64,000 nt of DNA from Simplicispira sp. 125 (lineage in GTDB: Bacteria; Pseudomonadota; Gammaproteobacteria; Burkholderiales; Burkholderiaceae_C): NCBI RefSeq assembly GCF_003096555.1, contig NZ_QEKM01000001.1, positions 2,604,001-2,668,000 of the forward strand, written 5' to 3'. Position 1 is the stretch's first letter. The number at the start of each line of letters is the position of its first letter. The notes beneath the pieces were generated by a model. It did not search any database. It saw only the letters and a list, made by a program, of their open reading frames with translations, and was not told the DNA's origin. The translations under genes and the position numbers were made by a program. This document shows, piece after piece, positions 13,368 through 21,611 of the stretch.

Positions 13368-14108
13368 ATGTACGACACCGTTCTGCTCCTCACCGCCGCC
13401 TTCGTCGCCGGTGCCCTCAATGCCGTTGCCGGAGGCGGCAGCTTTCTGACGCTGCCCGCGCTGGTATTCACCGGCGTGCCCCCTGTGGTGGCCAACGCCA
13501 CCGGTACCGTGGCGCTGCTGCCGGGCTACGCGGCGGGGGCCTGGGGATTTCGGGAAGACACGCAGCCGCCGCCGGGACTCTCCATGCTGCGCCTGGTGCT
13601 GCTCTCGCTCATCGGGGGTGCAGCGGGCGCGGGGCTGCTGCTGGTCACATCCAACGACATGTTCTCGATCATCGTGCCCTGGCTGCTGCTGGCTGCGACG
13701 CTGCTGTTTGTCCTGGGGCCCAAGCTGCGCGAATGGACGGCGGGCGGCAAGCCGTCCACCGCCAAGGCCACGGCTGGCGTGCTCATCGTCGCCGCCTATG
13801 GGGGCTACTTCAACGGCGGGCTGGGCATCTTGCTGCTGGCACTGTTCGGGCTGCTGGGGCAAACCAATCTCAACGCCATGAACGGGCTCAAAAACTGGGT
13901 CTCGGCCCTGCTCACCGCCATTGCCGTGGCTATTTACGCCGCAGGCGGCGTTGTGCTGTGGCCCCAGGCGCTGATGATGATGGTGGCCGCCACGCTGGGC
14001 GGCTACGGCGGCGCCCGCGTGGCCCGGCGCATCCCCGCGCCCTGGCTGCGCGGGGGTATCGTGCTCACCGGGCTGGTGATGACGGCGATCTTTTTTTATC
14101 GCCAGTAA
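13368..14108 (+). CDS. TSUP family (TauE/SafE) membrane permease
   Basis: 246 residues, seven to eight hydrophobic segments, of the sulfite exporter TauE/SafE family, which moves sulfite, sulfoacetate or other organic anions across the inner membrane. The two characteristic half-repeats are visible: an N-terminal AGALNAVAGGGSFLTLPALV and a second-half GGYFNGGLGILLLALFGLLG. The substrate is not deducible. It stands alone. The 108 bp in front of it, after the inverted-repeat element, is A/T-rich and may hold the promoter. A strong repeat-A hairpin with a T run follows its stop. Confidence 0.85.
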   Translation: MYDTVLLLTAAFVAGALNAVAGGGSFLTLPALVFTGVPPVVANATGTVALLPGYAAGAWGFREDTQPPPGLSMLRLVLLSLIGGAAGAGLLLVTSNDMFSIIVPWLLLAATLLFVLGPKLREWTAGGKPSTAKATAGVLIVAAYGGYFNGGLGILLLALFGLLGQTNLNAMNGLKNWVSALLTAIAVAIYAAGGVVLWPQALMMMVAATLGGYGGARVARRIPAPWLRGGIVLTGLVMTAIFFYRQ

Positions 14109-14111
14109 CTT

Positions 14112-14166
14112 CCAGCAAAAATAGCTTCTAGCGCTTATAGGACAAGCGTGAGAAGCTATCTTTTTT
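14112..14166. terminator. Hairpin repeat A, copy 4: terminator between TSUP and dtd
   Basis: The best-preserved repeat-A copy. ATAGCTTCT pairs with AGAAGCTAT (9 bp) and CGCTT with AAGCG (5 bp) around a 7-base loop, followed by six T. It lies between convergent genes and its right end (ttcattcaaac) supplies the dtd TGA stop on the other strand. As drawn it is a factor-independent terminator for the TSUP gene. Confidence 0.78.
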
Positions 14167-14169
14167 CAT

Positions 14170-14622
14170 TCAAACACCCGCTGGAGCCATGCGCAGCGGT
14201 ATCGTCACCGGCCCGTCATTGACCAGGTGCACCTGCATCTCGGTGGCAAAGCGCCCGGTCTGCACCACGGGGTGGGCAGCGCGGGCCTGGGCAACGAAGT
14301 AGTCGAACAGCCTGCGCCCGTCTTCGGGGGCTGCGGCCTGCGAAAAGCCTGGGCGGTTGCCGGTGGTGGTATCCGCTGCCAGGGTGAACTGGCTGACCAG
14401 CAGCAGGCCACCCCCGATGTCCTGCACGCTGCGGTTCATCTTGCCGGCATCGTCGCTGAAGATGCGCAGTTTGAGCATTTTGGCCAGCAGCCGGTCGGCC
14501 TCAGCCTCGGTATCGCCGCGTTCGGCGCACACCAGCGCCAGCAGGCCCGCACCGATGGCGCCCACGGTCTCGCCCGCCACGTCCACGCGCGCCTCGCGCA
14601 CCCTTTGCAAAACAGCGATCAT
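14170..14622 (-). CDS. dtd: D-aminoacyl-tRNA deacylase
   Basis: 150 residues, cytoplasmic. Hydrolyses D-aminoacyl-tRNA (and Gly-tRNA-Ala) to recycle the tRNA. Both active-site signatures are present: [18 protein letters not shown] and the C-terminal NDGPVTIPL with the cross-subunit Gly-Pro. The length is typical. The start MIAVLQRV is standard for the family. The stop codon lies within the end of hairpin repeat A. Confidence 0.95.
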   Translation of the reverse strand: MIAVLQRVREARVDVAGETVGAIGAGLLALVCAERGDTEAEADRLLAKMLKLRIFSDDAGKMNRSVQDIGGGLLLVSQFTLAADTTTGNRPGFSQAAAPEDGRRLFDYFVAQARAAHPVVQTGRFATEMQVHLVNDGPVTIPLRMAPAGV

Positions 14623-14670
14623 TTCAGTGCTCCATCGTTCAGTGTGTCACCCGGCGGATGACACCGGCGC

Positions 14671-14786
14671 GGCCCAGGCCAGGGCTCCCGCGCAAGGGCC
14701 GCCCCGCCGCGCTGGGAGCATTCCCCTGCCCGTATCGCGCAGCGATACGAGAGCGGGGGGAAGGCGCGCAGCGCCTCAGGGGGCGT
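14671..14786 (+). repeat. Repeat C, copy 1
   Basis: About 115 bp; the reverse complement matches 17681-17792 closely over its whole length (shared stretch ggcccttgcgcgg and others). The centre is a hairpin GTATCGC-gca-GCGATAC at 14732-14748 within C-rich and G-rich arms. In the other copy the stem reads GCATCGC/GCGATGC, a paired T-A to C-G change, so the fold appears to be under selection. It separates dtd from the small frame at 14791. Confidence 0.75.
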
Positions 14787-14790
14787 CGCA

Positions 14791-14910
14791 TCACACATCC
14801 TTCAGGTCGTCGAAATGGGCTTCCACATCGGTGGGCAGCAGCTCAATGGTGGCGCGCAGCAGATGGGCCTGCGTGAGCCAGGGGCGCGTGGAAGATTCTG
14901 TGGAAGACAT
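14791..14910 (-). CDS. Possible 39-residue protein
   Basis: A short frame MSSTESSTRPWLTQAHLLRA...PTDVEAHFDDLKDV with an ATG at 14910 and TGA at 14793, opposite and divergent to the histidine kinase gene 52 bp away. No domain is recognised; it is acidic and predicted helical. It ends exactly where repeat C begins. Its conserved-looking helical composition makes it more likely than chance to be real, but there is no strong ribosome-binding site. Confidence 0.4.
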   Translation of the reverse strand: MSSTESSTRPWLTQAHLLRATIELLPTDVEAHFDDLKDV

Positions 14911-14962
14911 GGCCCCGGATTACACCAGACCCGCAACCCCACCCCGTGCCAGAATCACCGCC

Positions 14963-16453
14963 ATGAACAAGGCATGGCACCGCCGCACCGCCGCCGCGCT
15001 GGCCTGCATCCTGGTCGCCGCTGTGGGCGCCGGGTGGCTGGCGCATGCGCGGCTGCAGCAACTGCAGGCGGCGTTCGAGACGGACGCACGCATCGTCCAC
15101 CGCCTGCTGAGCCAGCGTGCGGTGCAGCACGACGCCATCCTCTCCACCCTGGCGCTGCTGCAGCCGCCCGCGCCCGAGCAGGGTGGCGCCGACGCCGCGC
15201 TGCCACGCCTGCCCTCGGTGTACCCGCAGATCCTCGATGTTCTGCGCAGACCGGCCAACGGCGCCTGGCCCGCCGCCACGCCCGGGCTGGACGCCGCCGA
15301 GGCCGCCTCGCGCGCCACCGGCCACGCCGCGCTGGCCCGCCCCGATCTGGCCGCCGGGCGCTACCACCTGGTGCTGGCCAGCACACCCGCGAGTTACGCG
15401 CTGCACATCGACCTGCAGGCCACCGTGCCCCGCGACGAGTGGCCCATGGACCGCGCCGCCAGCCCCGTGCGCGTGACGCTGGAGCACGCCGGCCAGGCCT
15501 TCACCGTGCAGCCCGGCCGCACGCCGGAGCACGGCTGGGTCTACGGATTCCGCAAGACCCTGGCCTCGCCGAGCCAGCCGCTCGACGTGGTGGCGCTGCG
15601 CGTGGTCGGCTGGGGCGAACTGCCCTGGCTCGCCATGCTGGGCTGGTGCGCGGCGACGGCCGCCGCCGCCGTGGCCGGGCGCGCGCTGTGGCGCCACCGC
15701 GTGGCACGCCGGCGCGCCGAGGAACTGCTGCGCCTGGGCCAGGTAGCGCGCCTGAACACCCTGGGCGAACTCGCCGCCGGCATGGCGCACGAACTCAATC
15801 AGCCCCTCACCGCGCTGCTGTCAGGCACGCAGGCCGCACAGCGCCTGCTGGGCGACGACCCGCCCGACCTGGACACCGCCCGCACCGCCATGGCCCGCGC
15901 GGTGGAACAGGCCCGCCGCGCCTCCGACGTGGTGGGCCGGCTGCGCCGCATGGTCGAGCGCCCCGACCTCGCCGGCCAGGCGCAGCCGCTGCAGCTGCAG
16001 CTGCCCGCCGCCGTGCACGACGCGCTGCACCTGCTGGAGCCCGAATGCCGCGCCCGCGCCGTGGTGCCCGAGGTGCACGCCGAGCCCAACCTGCCCGCCG
16101 TACTCGCCGAGACCGTGGCGCTGCAGCAGATCGTGCACAACCTCGTGGTGAACGCGCTGCAGGCGCTGGAGCAGGTGCCTGCCGCCGAGCGCCGACTGGA
16201 ACTGCACCTGAGCACACCCACCCCCAGCCAGGTGCAGCTCACGGTGCGCGACCACGGTCCCGGCATCCCACCCGAGGTGCGCGAGCACCTGTTCGAACCT
16301 TTCTACACCACGCGCGCGGGCGGCCTCGGCCTGGGCCTGCCGCTGTGCGAAAGCCTGGCCCAGGCCATGGGCGCCAGCCTCCAGCTCGCCCCCGGCAACG
16401 GCCGGGGCGCGGCCTTCGTGCTCCTACTGCCCGCCGCCACGCCCATGCCATGA
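14963..16453 (+). CDS. Membrane sensor histidine kinase
   Basis: 496 residues. TM1 at about 9-29, a periplasmic sensor region of about 185 residues with no recognised domain, TM2 at about 219-240 (LPWLAMLGWCAATAAAAVAG), then HisKA with phospho-acceptor His276 in AAGMAHELNQP, the N box HNLVVNALQALEQ, G1 RDHGPGIPPE and G2 GGLGLGLPLCESL. The closing kinase is FixL/DctB-like. ATGA overlap with the response regulator gene at 16450 shows that they form a pair. The start ATG 14963 places TM1 correctly; the frame is open far upstream through dtd and repeat C but without similarity. It may sense a periplasmic signal through the HbpS-like protein encoded next. Confidence 0.9.
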   Translation: MNKAWHRRTAAALACILVAAVGAGWLAHARLQQLQAAFETDARIVHRLLSQRAVQHDAILSTLALLQPPAPEQGGADAALPRLPSVYPQILDVLRRPANGAWPAATPGLDAAEAASRATGHAALARPDLAAGRYHLVLASTPASYALHIDLQATVPRDEWPMDRAASPVRVTLEHAGQAFTVQPGRTPEHGWVYGFRKTLASPSQPLDVVALRVVGWGELPWLAMLGWCAATAAAAVAGRALWRHRVARRRAEELLRLGQVARLNTLGELAAGMAHELNQPLTALLSGTQAAQRLLGDDPPDLDTARTAMARAVEQARRASDVVGRLRRMVERPDLAGQAQPLQLQLPAAVHDALHLLEPECRARAVVPEVHAEPNLPAVLAETVALQQIVHNLVVNALQALEQVPAAERRLELHLSTPTPSQVQLTVRDHGPGIPPEVREHLFEPFYTTRAGGLGLGLPLCESLAQAMGASLQLAPGNGRGAAFVLLLPAATPMP

Positions 16454-17043
16454 ACGACAGCGCCTCCTCCCTCTCGCCCCTCATCCACCTCGTGGACGAC
16501 GATGCCGCCGTGCGCGAGGGCCTGGGCCTGCTCATCGCCACCGTGGGCCTGCGCGTGCAGGCCTGGGCCGACCCGCAGGCCTTCCTGGCCGGGTTCGACC
16601 GCGCCAGCATCGGCGCCATCGTGCTTGATGTACGCATGCCCGGCACCAGCGGCCTGACCGTGCTGGAGCAATTGCAGGCCCAGGGCGCGGACCAGCCCGT
16701 GGTCCTGCTCACCGGCCACGGCACGGTGGATATGTGCCGCCGCGCCTTCAAGGCCGGGGCGGCCGAGTTCCTCGAAAAGCCGGTGCACGACGAAGTGCTC
16801 ATCGAGGCCCTGCAGAACGCCGTGCGCCAGCATGTGCGCTCGCGCGAGCGCCACGCCCAGCTCTCGGCGCGCGAACGCGAGGTGCTGGGCCTGATCGTCG
16901 AGGGGCTGACGAACAAGGAGATCGGCCGCGCGCTCACCCTCTCGCCGCGCACGGTGGAGACGCACCGCGCCAACCTGTTCGCCAAGCTCGGCGTGGACTC
17001 GCTGGCCCAGCTCATCCGGCGCTACGCCGCGCTGGTGGAATAA
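16450..17043 (+). CDS. FixJ/NarL-type response regulator
   Basis: 197 residues. The receiver domain (about 10-125) has the acidic pair VDDD, phospho-acceptor Asp60 in IVLDVRMPG, the Thr in LLTGHG and the Lys in EKPV. The C-terminal LuxR-type helix-turn-helix LSAREREVLGLIVEGLTNKE...LSPRTVETHRANLFAKLG binds DNA. It is the cognate regulator of the overlapping histidine kinase gene. A perfect palindrome 18 bp after its stop is a candidate binding site and would place the following secreted-protein genes under its control. Confidence 0.93.
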   Translation: MNDSASSLSPLIHLVDDDAAVREGLGLLIATVGLRVQAWADPQAFLAGFDRASIGAIVLDVRMPGTSGLTVLEQLQAQGADQPVVLLTGHGTVDMCRRAFKAGAAEFLEKPVHDEVLIEALQNAVRQHVRSRERHAQLSAREREVLGLIVEGLTNKEIGRALTLSPRTVETHRANLFAKLGVDSLAQLIRRYAALVE

Positions 17044-17060
17044 GGCACCCGCCCAGCGCG

Positions 17061-17082
17061 GGCTCCGTAGTTCTACGGAGCC
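17061..17082. promoter_or_regulatory. Perfect 10+2+10 palindrome, candidate regulator operator
   Basis: GGCTCCGTAG-TT-CTACGGAGCC, exact on both arms. It lies between the regulator gene and the HbpS-like gene, 102 bp before the latter's ATG. There is no T run after it, which argues against a terminator, and a two-base loop is unfavourable for an RNA hairpin. Dyads of this size suit a dimeric LuxR/FixJ-type regulator such as the one encoded immediately upstream. The binding is inferred. Confidence 0.55.
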
Positions 17083-17183
17083 GCGCGCGTAGCCGTCCGC
17101 ATGGCGCGGCGTGGCGGCTTTTTCTACAGTGCTCCCACGGCGCCGCAACGGGTGGCGCCGAAGCACACACACCGGAGAACGCC

Positions 17184-17675
17184 ATGCACCACGCCTTCAA
17201 GACCACCGCCATCGCCCTCGCCTTCATCGCCACGGTCGCCAGCGCCGAAGGCGTGCGCACCGAGCGCAACATGTCGCTCGACCTGGCCAACCAGATCGCC
17301 GCGCACACCGTGGCCGCCTGCACCGCCGGCGGCTACAACGTGACGGCCACCGTGGTCGACCGCGCCGGTACCGTGCGCGCCGTGCAGCGCGCCGACAACG
17401 CCGGCCCGCACACGCTGGAGGCCAGCCGCCTCAAGGCCTATACCTCGGCCTCGGCCAAGAACACCACGCAGGCCATCATGGAAGGTGCGCAGAAGAACCC
17501 CGCCGCGGCCAACCTGGGCCAGATCCCCGGCTACCTGCTGCTGGGCGGCGGCGTGCCGGTGAAGGTGGGCAACGAGGTCATCGGCGCCGTGGGCGTGGGC
17601 GGCGCGCCCGGCGGCCACCTGGACGAGCAGTGCGCCATGGCGGCCATTGCCAAGGTCCAGGACCAACTGAAGTGA
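17184..17675 (+). CDS. Secreted HbpS/GlcG-like (DUF336) heme-binding-type protein
   Basis: 163 residues with a signal peptide (KTTAIALAFIATVASA) and a single GlcG/HbpS domain: MSLDLANQIAAHTVAACTAG, VTATVVDRAGTVRAVQRADN, KAYTSASAKNTTQ, GGGVPVKVGNEVIGAVGVGG. Members bind heme or small molecules. Streptomyces HbpS is secreted and modulates the SenS/SenR two-component system; here the gene also sits beside a kinase/regulator pair, behind a palindrome that could be the regulator's operator. An orphan accessory sensor role is therefore plausible. The ATG at 17184 follows GGAG six bases before it. Confidence 0.85.
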   Translation: MHHAFKTTAIALAFIATVASAEGVRTERNMSLDLANQIAAHTVAACTAGGYNVTATVVDRAGTVRAVQRADNAGPHTLEASRLKAYTSASAKNTTQAIMEGAQKNPAAANLGQIPGYLLLGGGVPVKVGNEVIGAVGVGGAPGGHLDEQCAMAAIAKVQDQLK

Positions 17676-17680
17676 AACAA

Positions 17681-17792
17681 CCCCCTGTGGCGCTACGCGC
17701 CTTCCCCCTTCTCTGGCATCGCTGCGCGATGCGGAAGGGGGACGCCACCAGCGCGGCGGGGCGGCCCTTGCGCGGTGGCCACTGGCCTGGGC
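17681..17792 (-). repeat. Repeat C, copy 2 (inverted)
   Basis: Inverted relative to 14671-14786 and highly similar throughout. Hairpin GCATCGC-tgc-GCGATGC at 17716-17732, extended by CCCCCTT and AAGGGGG arms. With copy 1 it exactly brackets the kinase, regulator and HbpS-like genes. Confidence 0.75.
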
Positions 17793-17857
17793 AGCGCCAG
17801 TAGCCAAGGCCGCAAATCCTGTGCAGCACAGGGATGATGAATTGAGAGGAATATGCC

Positions 17858-18553
17858 GTGTTTCGATGCCCTACCTTGCCGCTGGCACTGACCGCCGCAC
17901 TGCTGCTGACGCCGCTGGCACAAGCCCAGGTGCCGCCCACGGCCAGCGAGATCGCCGCCTACCAGGGCCTGCACGCCGCCGCCGCGCGTGGCGACACGGC
18001 CGCACTGCAGCGGCTGCTGGCCGGTCGGCCTGACGTGAACGCACGCGATGCCTACGGGCGCACGCCGCTGCACGTGGCCACCTTCGCGCGCCAGCGCGAG
18101 GCGGTGCGCCTGCTGGCCCAGGCCGGCGCGGCGCTCGACCTGCTGGAAAACGACCGCTACGACGCGGTCACCATCGCCGCCGTGGCCGATGACGAGGACA
18201 CGCTGCGCCTGCTGCTGCAGCTGGGCGCCAGCGCCAGGCAAGTGACCAGCCGCTACGACGGCACGGCGCTGATCGCCGCCGCCCACCTGGGGCATGTGGG
18301 CGTGGTGCGCCAGCTCATCGCGGCCGGCGCGCCGCTGGACCATGTGAACAACCTGCACTGGACGGCGCTGATCGAGTCCATCGTGCTCGGCGACGGCGGC
18401 GCGCGCCACCAGGCCACGCTCCAGGCGCTGCTGGACGCGGGCGCCAGCACCCGGCTCGCCGACCGCCACGGCAACACGCCGCTGCAGCTCGCGCGCCAGC
18501 GCGGCTACGCGGCCATGGTGAAGATGCTGGAAGCGGCCAGCGCGCGCCCGTGA
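17858..18553 (+). CDS. Secreted ankyrin-repeat protein
   Basis: 231 residues. A signal peptide (LPLALTAALLLTPLAQA) is followed by five to six ankyrin repeats: AAARGDTAALQRLLAGRPDV, AYGRTPLHVATFARQREAV, then a long degenerate pair, HWTALIESIVLGDGGA and NTPLQLARQRGYAAMVKML. Periplasmic ankyrin proteins mediate protein contacts, for example with catalases; a partner here is unknown. The start is GTG at 17858, supported by GAGAGGA seven bases upstream; no ATG gives a complete signal. It follows the HbpS-like gene in the same direction with repeat C between, so cotranscription is possible but uncertain. Confidence 0.85.
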   Translation: MFRCPTLPLALTAALLLTPLAQAQVPPTASEIAAYQGLHAAAARGDTAALQRLLAGRPDVNARDAYGRTPLHVATFARQREAVRLLAQAGAALDLLENDRYDAVTIAAVADDEDTLRLLLQLGASARQVTSRYDGTALIAAAHLGHVGVVRQLIAAGAPLDHVNNLHWTALIESIVLGDGGARHQATLQALLDAGASTRLADRHGNTPLQLARQRGYAAMVKMLEAASARP

Positions 18554-18569
18554 TGGCACGAAGACGCTA

Positions 18570-18618
18570 CTGAATCAATAGCTGCTAGCGCTTGATGGGA
18601 AAGCGCCAAAGGCCGATT

Positions 18619-18625
<7 letters not shown>
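18570..18625. repeat. Hairpin repeat A, copy 5 (convergent gap)
   Basis: aatagctgctagcgcttgat, then AAAGCGCC, GGCCGATTTCATTCAAA. It lies between the ankyrin gene and the convergent dbpA gene. The tail encodes the final codons and the TGA stop of dbpA (gaaaattttgaatga read on the minus strand). Confidence 0.7.
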
Positions 18626-20037
<1,412 letters not shown>

Positions 20038-20083
20038 GCCCCGATTATCCGGTGCGGCCCTTCCAACACCTGCGCAAAACGTC

Positions 20084-20186
20084 ATTCTGTTTCCAAATCA
20101 TTCGTGTCTAGGCGCGAAGCCGCAGACAGTGCTGTAGCACGGCAAGGCGAAGCAACAACGACACGGATGATTTAGAAATGGAATCA
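20084..20186. repeat. Repeat B, copy 1
   Basis: Matches 54639-54735 over its first about 80 bases (tctgtttccaaatcatt, aggcgcga[a/g]gccgcagac, GTGCTGTAGCACGGCA). The two ends are imperfect inverted repeats (ttccaaatcattcgtgtc against gacacggatgatttagaaa). A short stem GTGCT-gt-AGCAC is central. It lies between dbpA and the membrane gene at 20184, whose stop codon is in its end. Confidence 0.7.
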
Positions 20187-21455
20187 GACAACCGCCAGCA
20201 CACCCACAAACGCCAAGGTATGGGCCACGATGCCCGGCGCCACGGCCAGAGCGTATTGGCGGCCACCACTGACCAGCGCCACCACGCATTTGCTGCAGGC
20301 ATGCAGCAGCAAGGCGGCCATCAGTGCCGTTTGAATAGCGGTAGCCGCTGCACTCTCCGGCCCACCGCGCAGCAGTACCGCTGCGGTCGCGGCACGCACA
20401 TCGGCCAACGCCGCCAGCAAGGTGCCCAACAGCATGCCGGTATCGCCCAGCCACTGTGTCAGCCACTGCACCGCCATCTGCATGGTGGTGAGCAGCAGCA
20501 CGATCATGGCCGCATCGCGCAGCTTGAACATGGCCGTATCGGGAGGCAACTGGGGAAGCCCCGCCGCGCTCTCGCCCGCATCGGTGCGCGTTGTGTTGTT
20601 GCGTGCCCACCACCAACTCCAGGCAACGGCGGTCACCGCACCGGCCAGGGCCGGCAACCACAGCAGCGCCAGCCAGTCGGGCTGCACGGTCGCCGCCACC
20701 ACCACCATCTGTGCCATGGTCGCCGCGCACGACAGCACGGCGGCACCGGCCTGGTCACGCGCCTGAACCCGCCCTGCGCGCACCTCCATGCCCAAGCTGC
20801 CGATGGTGGCCGTGCTGGACACAAAACCCGACGCCAGCGCCGACAAGGCCATCGCCTGGCGGGCCTGCAGCAAGCGCCGGCCCACATGCGCCAGCGACTG
20901 GATCACCAGCAGCACCAGCAGCAGGCGCACCACCGCTTGCGGATGCAGCAGGCCCTGCCACAGTGGCCCATCGGGCACCAGCGGGGCGACCAACAACACC
21001 AGCGCCGCCAGCACCAGGCCGCTGCGCACCTCACCGGGCTGCAGCCAGTGGCGGGCAAACTGGTGCAAGCCTTCGCGCGCCGCCAGCAAGCCGGTCACCA
21101 CCACCGCCAGCCCGGCAGCCAGCACCGGGTTGTGCACGCACAACACGCCAATCAGGTAGGCCAGAAACAGGGCGATTTCCGTGGTCACACCGGGGAACTC
21201 CGAGCGGTCGCGGGCATAGGCCGCCAAGCCCAGGGCCGCAATGAAGGCCGCCCCAACAACCACCAGCGCCATGGAGTCCATGAGCGCCGCAACCGCCCCG
21301 GCCAGCGAGGCCAGGGCAAACGAACGCACCCCGGCCAGGGCGCGAAACGGCTCCTCTCCCTTGCGGCGCTCACGCTCAACCCCCATCAACAATCCGCAAC
21401 CCAGCGCACTGGCCAGCGTGGCCATGGCGGCGAATAAGTTCTCGGCTCCCAGCAT
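20184..21455 (-). CDS. MgtC/SapB-N plus DUF4010 membrane protein
   Basis: 423 residues. An N-terminal MgtC/SapB-like unit (SALGCGLLMGVERERRKGEE with the ExxR motif, LAGVRSFALASLAGAVAAL) is followed by a DUF4010 unit with about eight TMs (SALASGFVSSTATIGSLGM is the best-conserved piece). Inner-membrane protein of unknown transport function; MgtC-like proteins affect Mg2+ and ATP homeostasis in other bacteria. The start is the ATG at 21455; the frame is open further upstream only because it shadows the GGDEF-EAL gene. Its stop is contributed by repeat B. Divergent from the GGDEF-EAL gene, with about 155 bp between them. Confidence 0.85.
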   Translation of the reverse strand: MLGAENLFAAMATLASALGCGLLMGVERERRKGEEPFRALAGVRSFALASLAGAVAALMDSMALVVVGAAFIAALGLAAYARDRSEFPGVTTEIALFLAYLIGVLCVHNPVLAAGLAVVVTGLLAAREGLHQFARHWLQPGEVRSGLVLAALVLLVAPLVPDGPLWQGLLHPQAVVRLLLVLLVIQSLAHVGRRLLQARQAMALSALASGFVSSTATIGSLGMEVRAGRVQARDQAGAAVLSCAATMAQMVVVAATVQPDWLALLWLPALAGAVTAVAWSWWWARNNTTRTDAGESAAGLPQLPPDTAMFKLRDAAMIVLLLTTMQMAVQWLTQWLGDTGMLLGTLLAALADVRAATAAVLLRGGPESAAATAIQTALMAALLLHACSKCVVALVSGGRQYALAVAPGIVAHTLAFVGVLAVV

Positions 21456-21611
21456 GCGCGCCTTCCTCCCCTGGTTGTTGTTGCACCCCGATGCTGCCAG
21501 AAACCTCGACCGACGCGGCCGCAGGGCCCGTCTGAAAACCGCACTCTCCTGATTTGCACCTATCCACTCCTGCGGGCAATCGGCTATAAACCTTTGTAAC
21601 CAGCGGCTCTT

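Noticed and set aside
14815..16449. Upstream extension of the response-regulator frame
   Set aside because: Arg/Ala/Pro-rich out-of-frame reading of the kinase gene.
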